A DNA stretch of 64,000 nucleotides from CAVSWT01 sp963777515 (lineage in GTDB: Bacteria > Bacteroidota > Ignavibacteria > Ignavibacteriales > Ignavibacteriaceae). Shown one piece after another: positions 18,519 to 26,779 of the stretch (positions are counted from its first letter, which is position 1; every line of letters starts with the position of its first letter). The translations under genes were made by a program, and so were the position numbers. The notes beneath the pieces were generated by a model that was given only the letters and a program-made list of their open reading frames with translations, searched no databases and was not told where the DNA came from. The stretch covers positions 239,656 through 303,655 of the forward strand of contig CAVZQU010000006.1 in NCBI GenBank assembly GCA_963777515.1, in the 5' to 3' direction.

Positions 18519-19709
18519 ATGTGTAGAGTTGTTAAAATCATTATATATATTTTTTTATCATTAGCTTTTTATTCTTGTACCGAAGACAGTAGTATTGTTG
18601 TTCAACCTAAAGAATATTTCTACACTGTCCCGGTTCAAAAAGAAGACGGATGGGAAACTGCTTCATTGACTGAAGTAGGCATGGATGTAAATAAAATTGT
18701 CGAAATGGTTAATTATATTCAAAATAGTCCGAAACGCCAAATTCATAACATACTTATTATTAAGAATAAAAAATTAGTATTTGAAGAGTATTTCTCCTCC
18801 AATACTTATTCAATATCGCCACCGGCAATTGATTCAAATATTATTTCCTATAATATGAATATGCTTCATTACTGGGCATCAGTAAGTAAGAGCGTTACAT
18901 CAGTGCTTTTTGGAATAGCAATCGATAAAGGATTTATCAGCAGTAATGTAAATGAGAAAATTATCACTTACCTTCCAAATTATTCATCTATTCTTACAGG
19001 AGAAAAAGAAAATATAACAGTAAAAAATCTACTTACAATGACATCGGGATTGGAATGGGATGAAAATACATATCCGTATGGTGATTCGAGAAACGACGTT
19101 ACACGATTATTTTCGTTTAGTGATCCTATTGGTTTTGTACTTAATAAAAATTTGTTTGCCAGTCCAGGTACCGTATTTCATTATAACAGCGGGGTAACAA
19201 ATGTATTAGCTGAAATTATTAGACAAAAGTCGAATTTAAACTTATTACAATTTGCCGAAAAATATTTATTCCAGCCTTTAGGGATAGATCGATATGAATG
19301 GCAAAAACTAAGAGGTGAATATTACTTTGCTTCGGGTGGGTTAAGTTTACGTCCCCGTGATATGGCTAAGATAGGATTCTTGTTTTTAAATGATGGAAAA
19401 TGGAATGGAAACCAAATTTTATCTCAACAATGGATGGATGCTTCAAAACAAAGTTATATTAATCCACAGGTGGGATTTGCAAGCGGTTATGGATATCAAT
19501 GGTGGACTGATTCGGCAGTTATCGGGGAAGATATAATTAACTACTTTTTTGCCGCAGGATTTGGTGAGCAATATATGTTTGTAATACCTTCATTAGACCT
19601 TATTATTATTTTTAATTGCGGATACTTCGGTGTCACGGTAACTATTTCTCCTTTTAATCTTATTGAAGACTATATAGCTCCTTCGCTTTTCCCCGGACTT
19701 GTGAATTAG
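18519..19709 (+). CDS. Serine hydrolase lipoprotein (class C beta-lactamase fold), copy 3
   Basis: The lipobox is 'AFYSC' (Cys20). The catalytic motif is S121-V-S-K124 in 'YWASVSKSVTSVLFGIAIDKGFI', and the tyrosine motif region is 'GTVFHYNSGVTNVLAEII'. 'LRPRDMAKIGFLFLNDGKWNGNQILSQQWMD' and 'FFAAGFGEQYMFVIPSLDLIIIFNCGY' complete the family pattern. AAAGGAG lies just before the ATG. It is a tandem paralogue of the preceding gene: both share the mature opening 'DGWETxxLxxVGMD' and the segment 'FGIAIDKGFI', which points to local duplication. The substrate is unknown. Confidence 0.86.
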   Translation: MCRVVKIIIYIFLSLAFYSCTEDSSIVVQPKEYFYTVPVQKEDGWETASLTEVGMDVNKIVEMVNYIQNSPKRQIHNILIIKNKKLVFEEYFSSNTYSISPPAIDSNIISYNMNMLHYWASVSKSVTSVLFGIAIDKGFISSNVNEKIITYLPNYSSILTGEKENITVKNLLTMTSGLEWDENTYPYGDSRNDVTRLFSFSDPIGFVLNKNLFASPGTVFHYNSGVTNVLAEIIRQKSNLNLLQFAEKYLFQPLGIDRYEWQKLRGEYYFASGGLSLRPRDMAKIGFLFLNDGKWNGNQILSQQWMDASKQSYINPQVGFASGYGYQWWTDSAVIGEDIINYFFAAGFGEQYMFVIPSLDLIIIFNCGYFGVTVTISPFNLIEDYIAPSLFPGLVN

Positions 19710-19947
19710 ATATTTAATCGAGGTTATTTAATCCCGAATATTATTAGTATTAATCAAGAGATTAACAATTGTTCAAAAAGTACGTTGTATTTATTCCGAT
19801 ACCGTGAATAAATTCTTTCAGTATCTTACAAAAGTTTATTGAACATCAAATATAACTTTGACTGCTAACTTCATTAATTAGTTTAGTTCCCAGAGGTTTT
19901 AATCAAAATATTTATTGTATCAAAAATGAATTCAAGGAGAAATTAAA

Positions 19948-20817
19948 ATGAAAATAGTAACTATAATTTTTTGTCTCCTCATTTTATCATTTTCAAATTT
20001 GCTTTCTCAAACAACAGATGGTTATAATTCCTTTAAAGTAGATACTGGCTATATTAATGTTGATGGAGGAAAATTATATTATGAAATTGCCGGTGAAGGA
20101 GATTATATTATTTTGTTGCATGATGGATTGGTTCACAGGGAGATTTGGGATAACCAGTTTCCTGTATTCGCAAAAAAATATCGGGTTGTTAGATATGACC
20201 GCAGGGGTTATGGAAAATCAACTTTTCCGAATGCAAAATTCTCTCATATTGAAGATTTAAATCAGCTCTTTATACAATTAAAAATCGATAGCGCAATAAT
20301 ATTTGGTATATCAGGGGGTGGTGAATTAGCAATAGATTTTACTCTAAAGTATCCTGAAAAAATAAAAGTCATGATTTTAGCGGGTGCTGTTGTAAGCGGA
20401 TATAGTGTAACAAATCATACCATTACTCGAGGTGGTCGGCTTAATTCTATAGTCGATGTATTATACAATCCCAAAAAATTCCTTGAATATTTCGGGAAGA
20501 TAGATCCTTATGAAATTAATCCAAAAAATCTGAAAGCAAGAGAAAAGTTTGTTCAATTGCTAAAAGAAAATCCAAACGATCTTAATTTTAAAGGAGAGAG
20601 TTTCGTAATACCTGCTGAAAGGCCTGCACTGGGCCATCTTTCGGAAATAAAAGTTCCGGCATTGGTACTTGTTGGTGAATATGATATGCCGGATATCCAA
20701 GCAAACGGCGGTGTAATAGAAGTTGGAATTCCAAATGCCAAGCGTGATGTTATTTATAATTCCGGCCATTTAATTCCTTTTGATCAACCGGAAGCTTTTA
20801 AGCAAGTCGGTCTTTAA
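19948..20817 (+). CDS. Exported alpha/beta hydrolase (C-terminal domain cut off by a stop codon)
   Basis: A signal peptide ('FCLLILSFSNLLSQ') precedes an alpha/beta hydrolase: oxyanion region 'LHDGLVHREIWDNQ', 'VRYDRRGYGKST', nucleophile elbow G-I-S122-G-G, acid region 'LVGEYDMPD', and histidine in 'NSGHLIPFDQPEAF'. The triad therefore looks complete. The frame ends at TAA 20815-20817. Reading on in the same frame past that codon gives 'ILNGIEFNNILNSQGVEAASKYFYD', a domain that commonly follows serine or alpha/beta hydrolase domains in this group of bacteria. The stop is thus probably a nonsense change, while the enzyme domain itself may still be functional. Confidence 0.82.
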   Translation: MKIVTIIFCLLILSFSNLLSQTTDGYNSFKVDTGYINVDGGKLYYEIAGEGDYIILLHDGLVHREIWDNQFPVFAKKYRVVRYDRRGYGKSTFPNAKFSHIEDLNQLFIQLKIDSAIIFGISGGGELAIDFTLKYPEKIKVMILAGAVVSGYSVTNHTITRGGRLNSIVDVLYNPKKFLEYFGKIDPYEINPKNLKAREKFVQLLKENPNDLNFKGESFVIPAERPALGHLSEIKVPALVLVGEYDMPDIQANGGVIEVGIPNAKRDVIYNSGHLIPFDQPEAFKQVGL

Positions 20818-21178
20818 ATTTTAAATGGTATTGAATTCAATAATATTTTGAATTCACAAGGAGTGGAAGCTGCGTCTAAATATTTTTATGATAAACGTAA
20901 AAGTGAATCTGACATTATTATGTTTGATGAAATAGAAATGAATGTACTTGGATATCAATTTTTACAAAATGGAAAAGTTAAAGATGCCATTGAGATATTT
21001 AAGCTAAATACCGTTGCTTATCCGAAATCATGGAATGTTTATGACAGCCTTGGTGAAGCGTATTTACAAGATGAGTCAAAAAGAATTAGCGATTAAGAAT
21101 TACAAAAAATCCTTGGAATTAAATCCGGAAAATAAAAATGCAATAGAAATTTTGAAACATCTGCAAGACAATAAATAA
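20818..21178 (+). pseudogene. Detached TPR-like C-terminal domain of the alpha/beta hydrolase
   Basis: Directly after the in-frame stop, the same frame encodes 'VEAASKYFYDKRKSESDIIMF', 'LGYQFLQNGKVKDAIEIFKLN' and 'AYPKSWNVYDSLGEAYLQDE'. This is a tetratricopeptide-type tail often fused to exported hydrolases. A second lesion lies in the run of five A at 21078-21082. Removing one A continues as 'SKELAIKNYKKSLELNP' and ends at TAA 21176-21178, restoring the normal end of a TPR. Without that correction the frame stops at 21096. It has no start codon or ribosome site of its own, so it is a fragment and not a gene. Confidence 0.65.
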
Positions 21179-21235
21179 TTATAGACTTCCCACAATTATT
21201 CAATTAATTCTAATTCCAAATTTTAAGGAGTAATA

Positions 21236-22458
21236 ATGCGAAATATAACTTTATCTCGATTATTGTTTTCATTTTTTATTATTAGCCTGTATTCGGTTTG
21301 TTATGCACAAGATGACAATTTCAATAAAGCTGTTTCTCTTTATTATAAAAATGAAATGGATAAAGCTCTCAAAGCTTTTAAAACACTTTCGGAGACTCAA
21401 AATTCAAGTGCTGAATTATATGCATGGATAGCTCAAACAAATCTTAGATTAAGTAGATTAGATCAGGCAGAAAAGTATGCGAAGCTGGCTTTGCAAATAG
21501 ACGGATGCAACAGCTTCGCTCATACTGTGATTGGCTCTGCAATGCTGCAGGCGTCAAATTACAAATTGAACTCAATAGCGGATTCATCATGGTTTCACCT
21601 TATGCGAGCTATAGATTGTGATTCAACAAATTGCAATGCCTGGGTTGAGATATGGTCGGCTGCTTGGGGATTAAATAAATTGAATATGGCATACAAAGCT
21701 ATTCGCAAATTGAGAGAAACCGGATTCCTTACAAACTCAACACTTGCTTTCGGGCGGTGGTTATTATCATACCTGCCGGAGAATGCGATTATTATTACGA
21801 GCGGTGATATGGATACGTATCCTATGCTTGCCCTGCAGTTGACGGAAAATTTTCGAACAGATGTAATTGTTATCGAAAAAGAATGGCTCGATATCGACTG
21901 GACACTTCGTAATATTAAAAATGATTATAAGCGTCCAATCTATTTTAAAGATGAAGATTTGAGTGCAGTGTTGAAACAAAAGAAAAACAATTGGGGTACC
22001 ACCGCCGATACACCCATATTGAAAAAATGGATTGAAAATTTAAAAGCGGAATCTTTAATCATCCTATAGCTTTTTCCGTAACTGTTGGGCCGAAATATCT
22101 TGCTGCATTAGAAAATAACATAGAGTATTGCGGTCCATATTTTCTGCTTAATACAACTAATCCAAAAGACAGTATTGATATTCAAATTTTGAAAAAAAGT
22201 GTCAATGAAATTGAAATCTCCTCATTTAAGGGCCCTTGGACAAGCGAACGTGATTTAAGTCCGATACGCAGACAATATACAAAGTATCTAATACTGAATA
22301 TCTCAGCAGCAGCATTAAGTTATACTGATGAATTAATTAAGCAAAAACAGTTTAGCAAGGCCGATACAATTCTTAACTTCATAGAAAAACTTGAAAGTAA
22401 ATCGGAACTTGGTTTATTCAGTAAAGAAGATATTCAAAAAAGGAAAAGTCAATTTTGA
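21236..22458 (+). pseudogene. Exported TPR protein with a DUF2723-like C-terminal region, frameshifted
   Basis: AAGGAG precedes the ATG. A signal peptide ('YSVCYAQ') is followed by TPR helices (about 25-165: 'KAVSLYYKNEMDKALKAFKTL', 'AELYAWIAQTNLRLSRLDQAEKYAKLAL'). A region then follows with 'ENAIIITSGDMDTYPMLALQ' and 'RTDVIVIEKEWLDIDW', which resembles the C-terminal domain of DUF2723 glycosyltransferase-like proteins. The first frame stops at 22069, but a second frame continues smoothly as 'KSGIFNHPIAFSVTVGPKYLAAL' to the stop at 22458. One T missing from the run at 22039-22041 explains the shift. The restored protein has about 407 residues. Whether this is real or a sequence error cannot be decided here. 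Confidence 0.68.
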
Positions 22459-22536
22459 ATAAGAAATTATGGCTAAAACATTTTTTAATCATTATTTAAT
22501 TCACAGAATACATTCCATTTAAAAGGGAGAACTTTT

Positions 22537-23205
22537 ATGAAAAGTATAATTACTTTATTTATTCCAATTTTATTTCAATTGATAACAATAAAATCTGTCG
22601 AAGCACAACCTCTTACTAAACAATCATGGAATACGATTCTACATTTAAATGCCGGTTATTCTTTAACTACGAGTGATTGGGAATATACCCATCCATATAT
22701 CTTAGGTAGTGGTGGGTCTTTTACGGGAAGAATAAGCGGAACCTACGAGGAGAGTTCTATCTATTATGGTGGATTAGAATTTTCGAAAAGTTTTTTTGGA
22801 TTACAAGCAAATATTGGAATATTCCCTGCAAAATTTTTAATAAAAAAACAAGTTGATCCAGGAATAACACAAACACGTAATGATATTTATTCATTCAATA
22901 TATTTTTTTTAGAAGGAGAGGGCATATTTTTCCCATTTGGGAACCAAATAAATAAAATAGTACCTTTAATAAAAGCCGGATTGGGCTATATGACTACTAG
23001 TGGGGATATACAAAATAATTTATTAACATTCTCGGGCTCAATATGTATAAGAACTTTTTTTACCGAAAGTTTAGGAATAGATTTTTCATTAAAAGCTAAA
23101 TACATGCTTTTATACAATGTTCCCCTTACAGATCAAATTAGTGCTGCTTATGGAGTTTCACTTTCTTCCCTTATTGCAAATATTGGAATTCTGTACAGAT
23201 TATAA
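22537..23205 (+). CDS. Outer-membrane beta-barrel protein of unknown function
   Basis: The 222 residues have a signal peptide ending in 'SVEAQ', AAAGGGAG before the ATG, and amphipathic strands such as 'NTILHLNAGYSLTTSDW', 'SIYYGGLEFSKSFFGLQANIGIF', 'IVPLIKAGLGYMTTSG' and 'GVSLSSLIANIGILYRL'. The terminal strand ends in Leu. No family was recognised beyond 'small outer-membrane barrel'. Only 12 bases separate it from the metallopeptidase gene that follows, so the two are probably co-transcribed. Confidence 0.7.
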   Translation: MKSIITLFIPILFQLITIKSVEAQPLTKQSWNTILHLNAGYSLTTSDWEYTHPYILGSGGSFTGRISGTYEESSIYYGGLEFSKSFFGLQANIGIFPAKFLIKKQVDPGITQTRNDIYSFNIFFLEGEGIFFPFGNQINKIVPLIKAGLGYMTTSGDIQNNLLTFSGSICIRTFFTESLGIDFSLKAKYMLLYNVPLTDQISAAYGVSLSSLIANIGILYRL

Positions 23206-23217
23206 GAAGAATAAAAA

Positions 23218-24023
23218 ATGAGAAAAAAAACTAAAAGGCTTTATATAATATTAGGTTTATTTTTTTCGGTTTTAGTAATTTATTTATTTTGGGGTCCACT
23301 GTTTCTCTGGAATCCGATTAAAATAGGATATACAAAGATTGATACACCGAAAGCTGTAATCTACATAAGTAATATTACCCCTAAGGACTCTATAGTTTAC
23401 CATATTGGGAAAATAATTTCGGAAGAAGAGAAGTTTCATGATTTAAAGTTTAAGAATAAAATTAAAATTATCGTATTGGATGAAGAGAGCAACATGAAGC
23501 GATATTTACCCTGGTTAAGCGGTTCAAAATATTCGGTGTCGCTTAGCATGGTTGATCTTATTTATATAGGGCCTACAGCAAGAAAATCACTGGAGGGTAT
23601 TGAGACTCATTTAAAACATGAATTATCCCACATGTTAATAGATCAAAATACAACTCATACTGCAGCAAAGTTAATTCATAATCAAGGCTGGTTTGCGGAA
23701 GGAATCGCAGAATATTTTAGCGGGCATAAATTTTTAACTAAATCTGAATTTATTGAATTATGCAAATCAAAAAATCTTCGTTTTGTTAGTCTTTTAGAAA
23801 AAAATCCCTTGAATATGAGCATTGGCGAAATTAGACTTAGGTATACGTTTTATAAGTTCTTTATTGAATTTTTAGTTGAAGATTTTGGAATAACAAATTT
23901 CAACAATACGTAAAAAAATATATTAAAGATCCCCACAATTATAAAAAACTGTTTCCTGAAATATATTTTATGGACTTGAATGAACTTTTAAGGAAATTTA
24001 ATTCCAAAATCATTCAAACTTGA
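23218..24023 (+). pseudogene. Membrane-anchored gluzincin metallopeptidase, frameshifted near the end
   Basis: An N-terminal membrane helix (about 8-28) is followed by a peptidase MA-like domain: zinc motif H134-E-L-S-H138 ('HLKHELSHMLIDQ') and, 23 residues after the second His, E161 in 'GWFAEGIAEYFSGH', the third zinc ligand of gluzincins. The frame ends at 23913, but a second frame continues 'KFQQYVKKYIKDPHNYKKLFPEIYF' to TGA at 24021-24023. One A missing from the AAA at 23895-23897 accounts for this. The catalytic core precedes the lesion, so activity could persist. It probably sits in the inner membrane facing the periplasm, and the substrate is unknown. Confidence 0.7.
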
Positions 24024-24150
24024 AAACATTAAATAAATTAGGGAAAGTGAAGTATAGATAATCTATTCAAATTATTGTCGTACAATGATATTTGTGAATT
24101 AAATTAAATCCCAATAATACAAATGCACAAAAAGTGTTAGAGAATATAAA

Positions 24151-25252
24151 ATGAAAAACATATATTTAACTTTAATAATTAGTTGTCTGCTATTTAATAG
24201 TTGTACAGAGGATTCGCCTGTAATAGTTTCAGAAGAACCACTTGGTTATACAAGTGTTGGTACGCCGGCTCAATCTTTACAAGAGTTTGAAGGTGTCCTT
24301 GAAAGAATAAGAACTGATTTAAAAGATTCCCGGATTTTCCGCAGCAATAACCAAGAACAGAAAGATTGTTTGGGCAAAAGGATTTGGTTATGCAAATAAA
24401 GAAAAGTCAATTGAAGCTACTCCGGAAACAGTTTATCATCTGGCATCACTTACTAAGACATTTGCAGCAACTATAGTTATGCAGCTGGTTGAGGAAAATA
24501 AATTATCCCTTAATGATCCCGTATCAGATTATGGAGTAGAATTAGAAGCAGATGGAATTATTAGAGTAAAACATTTACTGTCGCATACATCTGAAGGAGT
24601 CCCAGGTTCACATTATAGTTATAGTGGCAACAGGTATGCATATTTGGATTATGTAATTTTAGGGGCTTCCGGAAAAACCTTATGTGAGCTACTAAATGAA
24701 AAAATTATATTACCCCTCAATCTAACAACAACCGCAGCTAATCCATTTTCACCCAATGATTGTTTACAGAATACTATTATTCTCAATAAGCTAGCCCAGG
24801 GATATTCTCCAAATGGCCAGAATATATTACCTCTCCCAACTCTTTTTAACTCAGCAGCAGGATTAATTTCAAATGTTATAGATATCTCTAAATTTTCAAT
24901 TGCTCTTGATAAAGATATACTTTTAAAAGCAGAAACTAAAGAATTAATGTTTACACCATTTATATCAAATAGCGGCAAAGAATTACCACATGGATTAGGA
25001 TGGTTTATTGATAACGATGAAAGTGTTAAAATAATTTGGCACTACGGATATTGGGATGCTTATTCTGCACTTATTATGAAAATTCCTGAAAGAGAACTTT
25101 CATTTGTAATACTCGCAAATTCAAATAGACTTAGTTCGGCTTCACAAGGTTTAGGTACGGATCAGGATGTTAATCATTCTGTTGTTGCACAGGAATTTTT
25201 AAACGCATTTGTTTATGGAACAGCTCAATTGCCGGATTCAGCAATTTATTAG
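24151..25252 (+). pseudogene. Serine hydrolase lipoprotein (class C beta-lactamase fold), copy 4, frameshifted
   Basis: The lipobox is 'LFNSC' (Cys18). The first frame ends at 24399. From about 24326 another frame carries the expected sequence 'IPGFSAAITKNRKIVWAKGFGYAN', then 'HLASLTKTFAATIVMQLVEE' with the catalytic S-L-T-K motif. Further on are 'HSYSGNRYAYLDYVI'-type tyrosine motif sequence and 'HYGYWDAYSALIMKIPERELSFVILANS'. An extra G at 24325 explains the shift. The second frame runs to 25252. Unlike copies 1-3, the region following the SxxK motif resembles the PBP4*/EstB branch, so it is not simply a recent duplicate. Confidence 0.72.
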
Positions 25253-25298
25253 AGTTAGATTTTTTTAATATTAGCTTATAATATTTGAAGGAAGTTAG

Positions 25299-26273
25299 AT
25301 GAAATTAAAAATATTTTACTTCATATTATTTTACTTTATATGCAGCATAAAAATGATTTCTGCTCAAACAAATGGGGTTGAGCAAAACAATAATAATTCC
25401 TTAAAGAATAAAATCCCTTTTACTATTCGTGATAATAAAACTATCCTTTCTGTAGATATTGGAGAGGTGCGGGCACTAAGAATAATACTTGACAGCGGTA
25501 TGGGTTGGGATGGACTACTTATTTATAATCCTGATTTTAATGATTCACTTGATTTGGTTAATCCGCAATATGCTAATGTTGGTGGTGCCGGAAAGGGAAA
25601 GTCTCAAACTGTTTTAGTTTCGGATTCAATGAACTTTTCAATTGGAAATAAAGAATTAACAAATCAAAAAGTTGTCGTACTTCAAACTAATCACTTTAAA
25701 GGATTTCCTTCGGATGGAGTGATAGGATATTCACTGTTTGGTCATTTTACAGTAGAAATCAATTATAATGATTCAACTTTTACTCTCCACGATCCTGACA
25801 AACTGCATGTTGATAAATCATGGGAATCCATTCCAATCTTTTTCAAAAAAAATAATATTCCATGGTTAAATGCGCAAATAGTTATTAATAATGAACAACC
25901 AATTCCTATATCATGCTATGTTGATTATGCCTCTTCGGAAGCAATTGAACTTTTGTTAAAACCAGGCCAAAAATTTATAGTTCCGGAAAATACAAGAGAA
26001 GTTTATTTAGGGCGCGGCTTGAGTGGCGATATTTACGGGCGTAAAGGAAATATATCTCATGTTATTTTAGGATCTTTTAAAATTAAAAATGTAGATGCTG
26101 CATTTACCTCTGCTGAAATTCGTTCGAAACAAGATGGTGCAGATGGTGTGATTGCAAGTAAATTATTAAGAAGATTTAACTTGATATTTGATTACACAAA
26201 TCAAAAACTATATTTAAAACCTAACCATAATTTTAAAAGAGTTTTTAGAAGAATAATAATTACAATTTGTTAA
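25299..26273 (+). CDS. Exported retropepsin-like aspartyl protease family protein
   Basis: A signal peptide (ending 'KMISAQ') is followed by two beta-domains. The first has 'LRIILDSGMGWDGLLI' (D65-S-G in place of the usual D-T-G), and 'DGVIGYSLFGHFTVEINY' is the conserved Gly-rich strand after the active site. The second half has 'PISCYVDYASSEAIEL', where the second catalytic-site equivalent reads D-Y-A instead of D-T/S-G, and 'DGVIASKLLRRFNLIFDYTNQKLYLKPN'. This layout is shared by PDZ-less 'aspartyl protease family' proteins of Bacteroidota. The second site is degenerate, so activity is doubtful. The last 12 residues (basic, then hydrophobic) look unlike the family's usual end, so another late indel cannot be excluded. 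Confidence 0.7.
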   Translation: MKLKIFYFILFYFICSIKMISAQTNGVEQNNNNSLKNKIPFTIRDNKTILSVDIGEVRALRIILDSGMGWDGLLIYNPDFNDSLDLVNPQYANVGGAGKGKSQTVLVSDSMNFSIGNKELTNQKVVVLQTNHFKGFPSDGVIGYSLFGHFTVEINYNDSTFTLHDPDKLHVDKSWESIPIFFKKNNIPWLNAQIVINNEQPIPISCYVDYASSEAIELLLKPGQKFIVPENTREVYLGRGLSGDIYGRKGNISHVILGSFKIKNVDAAFTSAEIRSKQDGADGVIASKLLRRFNLIFDYTNQKLYLKPNHNFKRVFRRIIITIC

Positions 26274-26779
26274 ACAGTTTACATTTTTTTTATAGCGAAA
26301 TCTTATAATTAAAAACCATTTCTTATCCTTTCCAGTTTCAATATTATATCTGCCTACAAACTCTATCCCCCTTATATAAATAAAATCTCTCTACAAGTAA
26401 CAATATCCATAATTAAAATTAATCCTTTTAATATAACTTATTAGAAATAAGGACCTTACTATTCATTAGAATTATAATAACTATATTAATAATAAAAAGT
26501 CCTTGACTTAACAAAATTAATGTGCTAACTTATTACAAGAATTATAAAAAGCTAGGAGACAATGTATATGATATGAATTAATACTATTTTAGGGAGGCTT
26601 ATAAATTCAAAGTAAGTCCAGTCACCAATTTCTAACATTTAATCGTATTAAGGGTTCTTGTGAGGGCAAATGAGAACCATGATTATTTTCGGTTGATCAA
26701 TGTTAAGTCCTTTTTCAGCAAGTATAAAATTTTAACCCGAGTAATTACAAATCTTAAACAATAACAAAAGGAGATAGAA
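26274..26779. other. 506-bp intergenic region with leader of the CBM11-like genes
   Basis: The region is very AT-rich. It contains a promoter candidate (26503-26531, listed separately). Downstream is AGGAG followed three bases later by a four-codon frame M-Y-M-I-stop, then a second ribosome-site-like GGGAGG without a start, and a 6-bp hairpin (GGTTCT/AGAACC) around 26653-26678. AAAGGAG at 26767-26773 serves the ATG at 26780. If the promoter is real, the untranslated leader is about 240 bases, long enough for post-transcriptional control. No known riboswitch fold was recognised. Confidence 0.4.
26503..26531 (+). promoter_or_regulatory. Candidate sigma-70 promoter
   Basis: TTGACT (26503-26508) and TAACTT (26526-26531) are separated by 17 bases, the standard spacing. 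The upstream 100 bases are rich in A/T runs that could act as an UP element. The -10 box is weak (three of six consensus bases), and Ignavibacteria promoters are poorly characterised, so this is tentative. It would drive the two CBM11-like T9SS genes. Confidence 0.3.

Noticed and set aside
24649..24978. 109-codon minus-strand frame inside the fourth serine hydrolase
   Set aside because: Antisense shadow of the hydrolase; composition is not protein-like.
25299..26273. Late frameshift in the retropepsin-like gene (alternative end K-E-F-L-E-E)
   Set aside because: The alternative end is plausible but too short to support; no conserved family sequence follows it.
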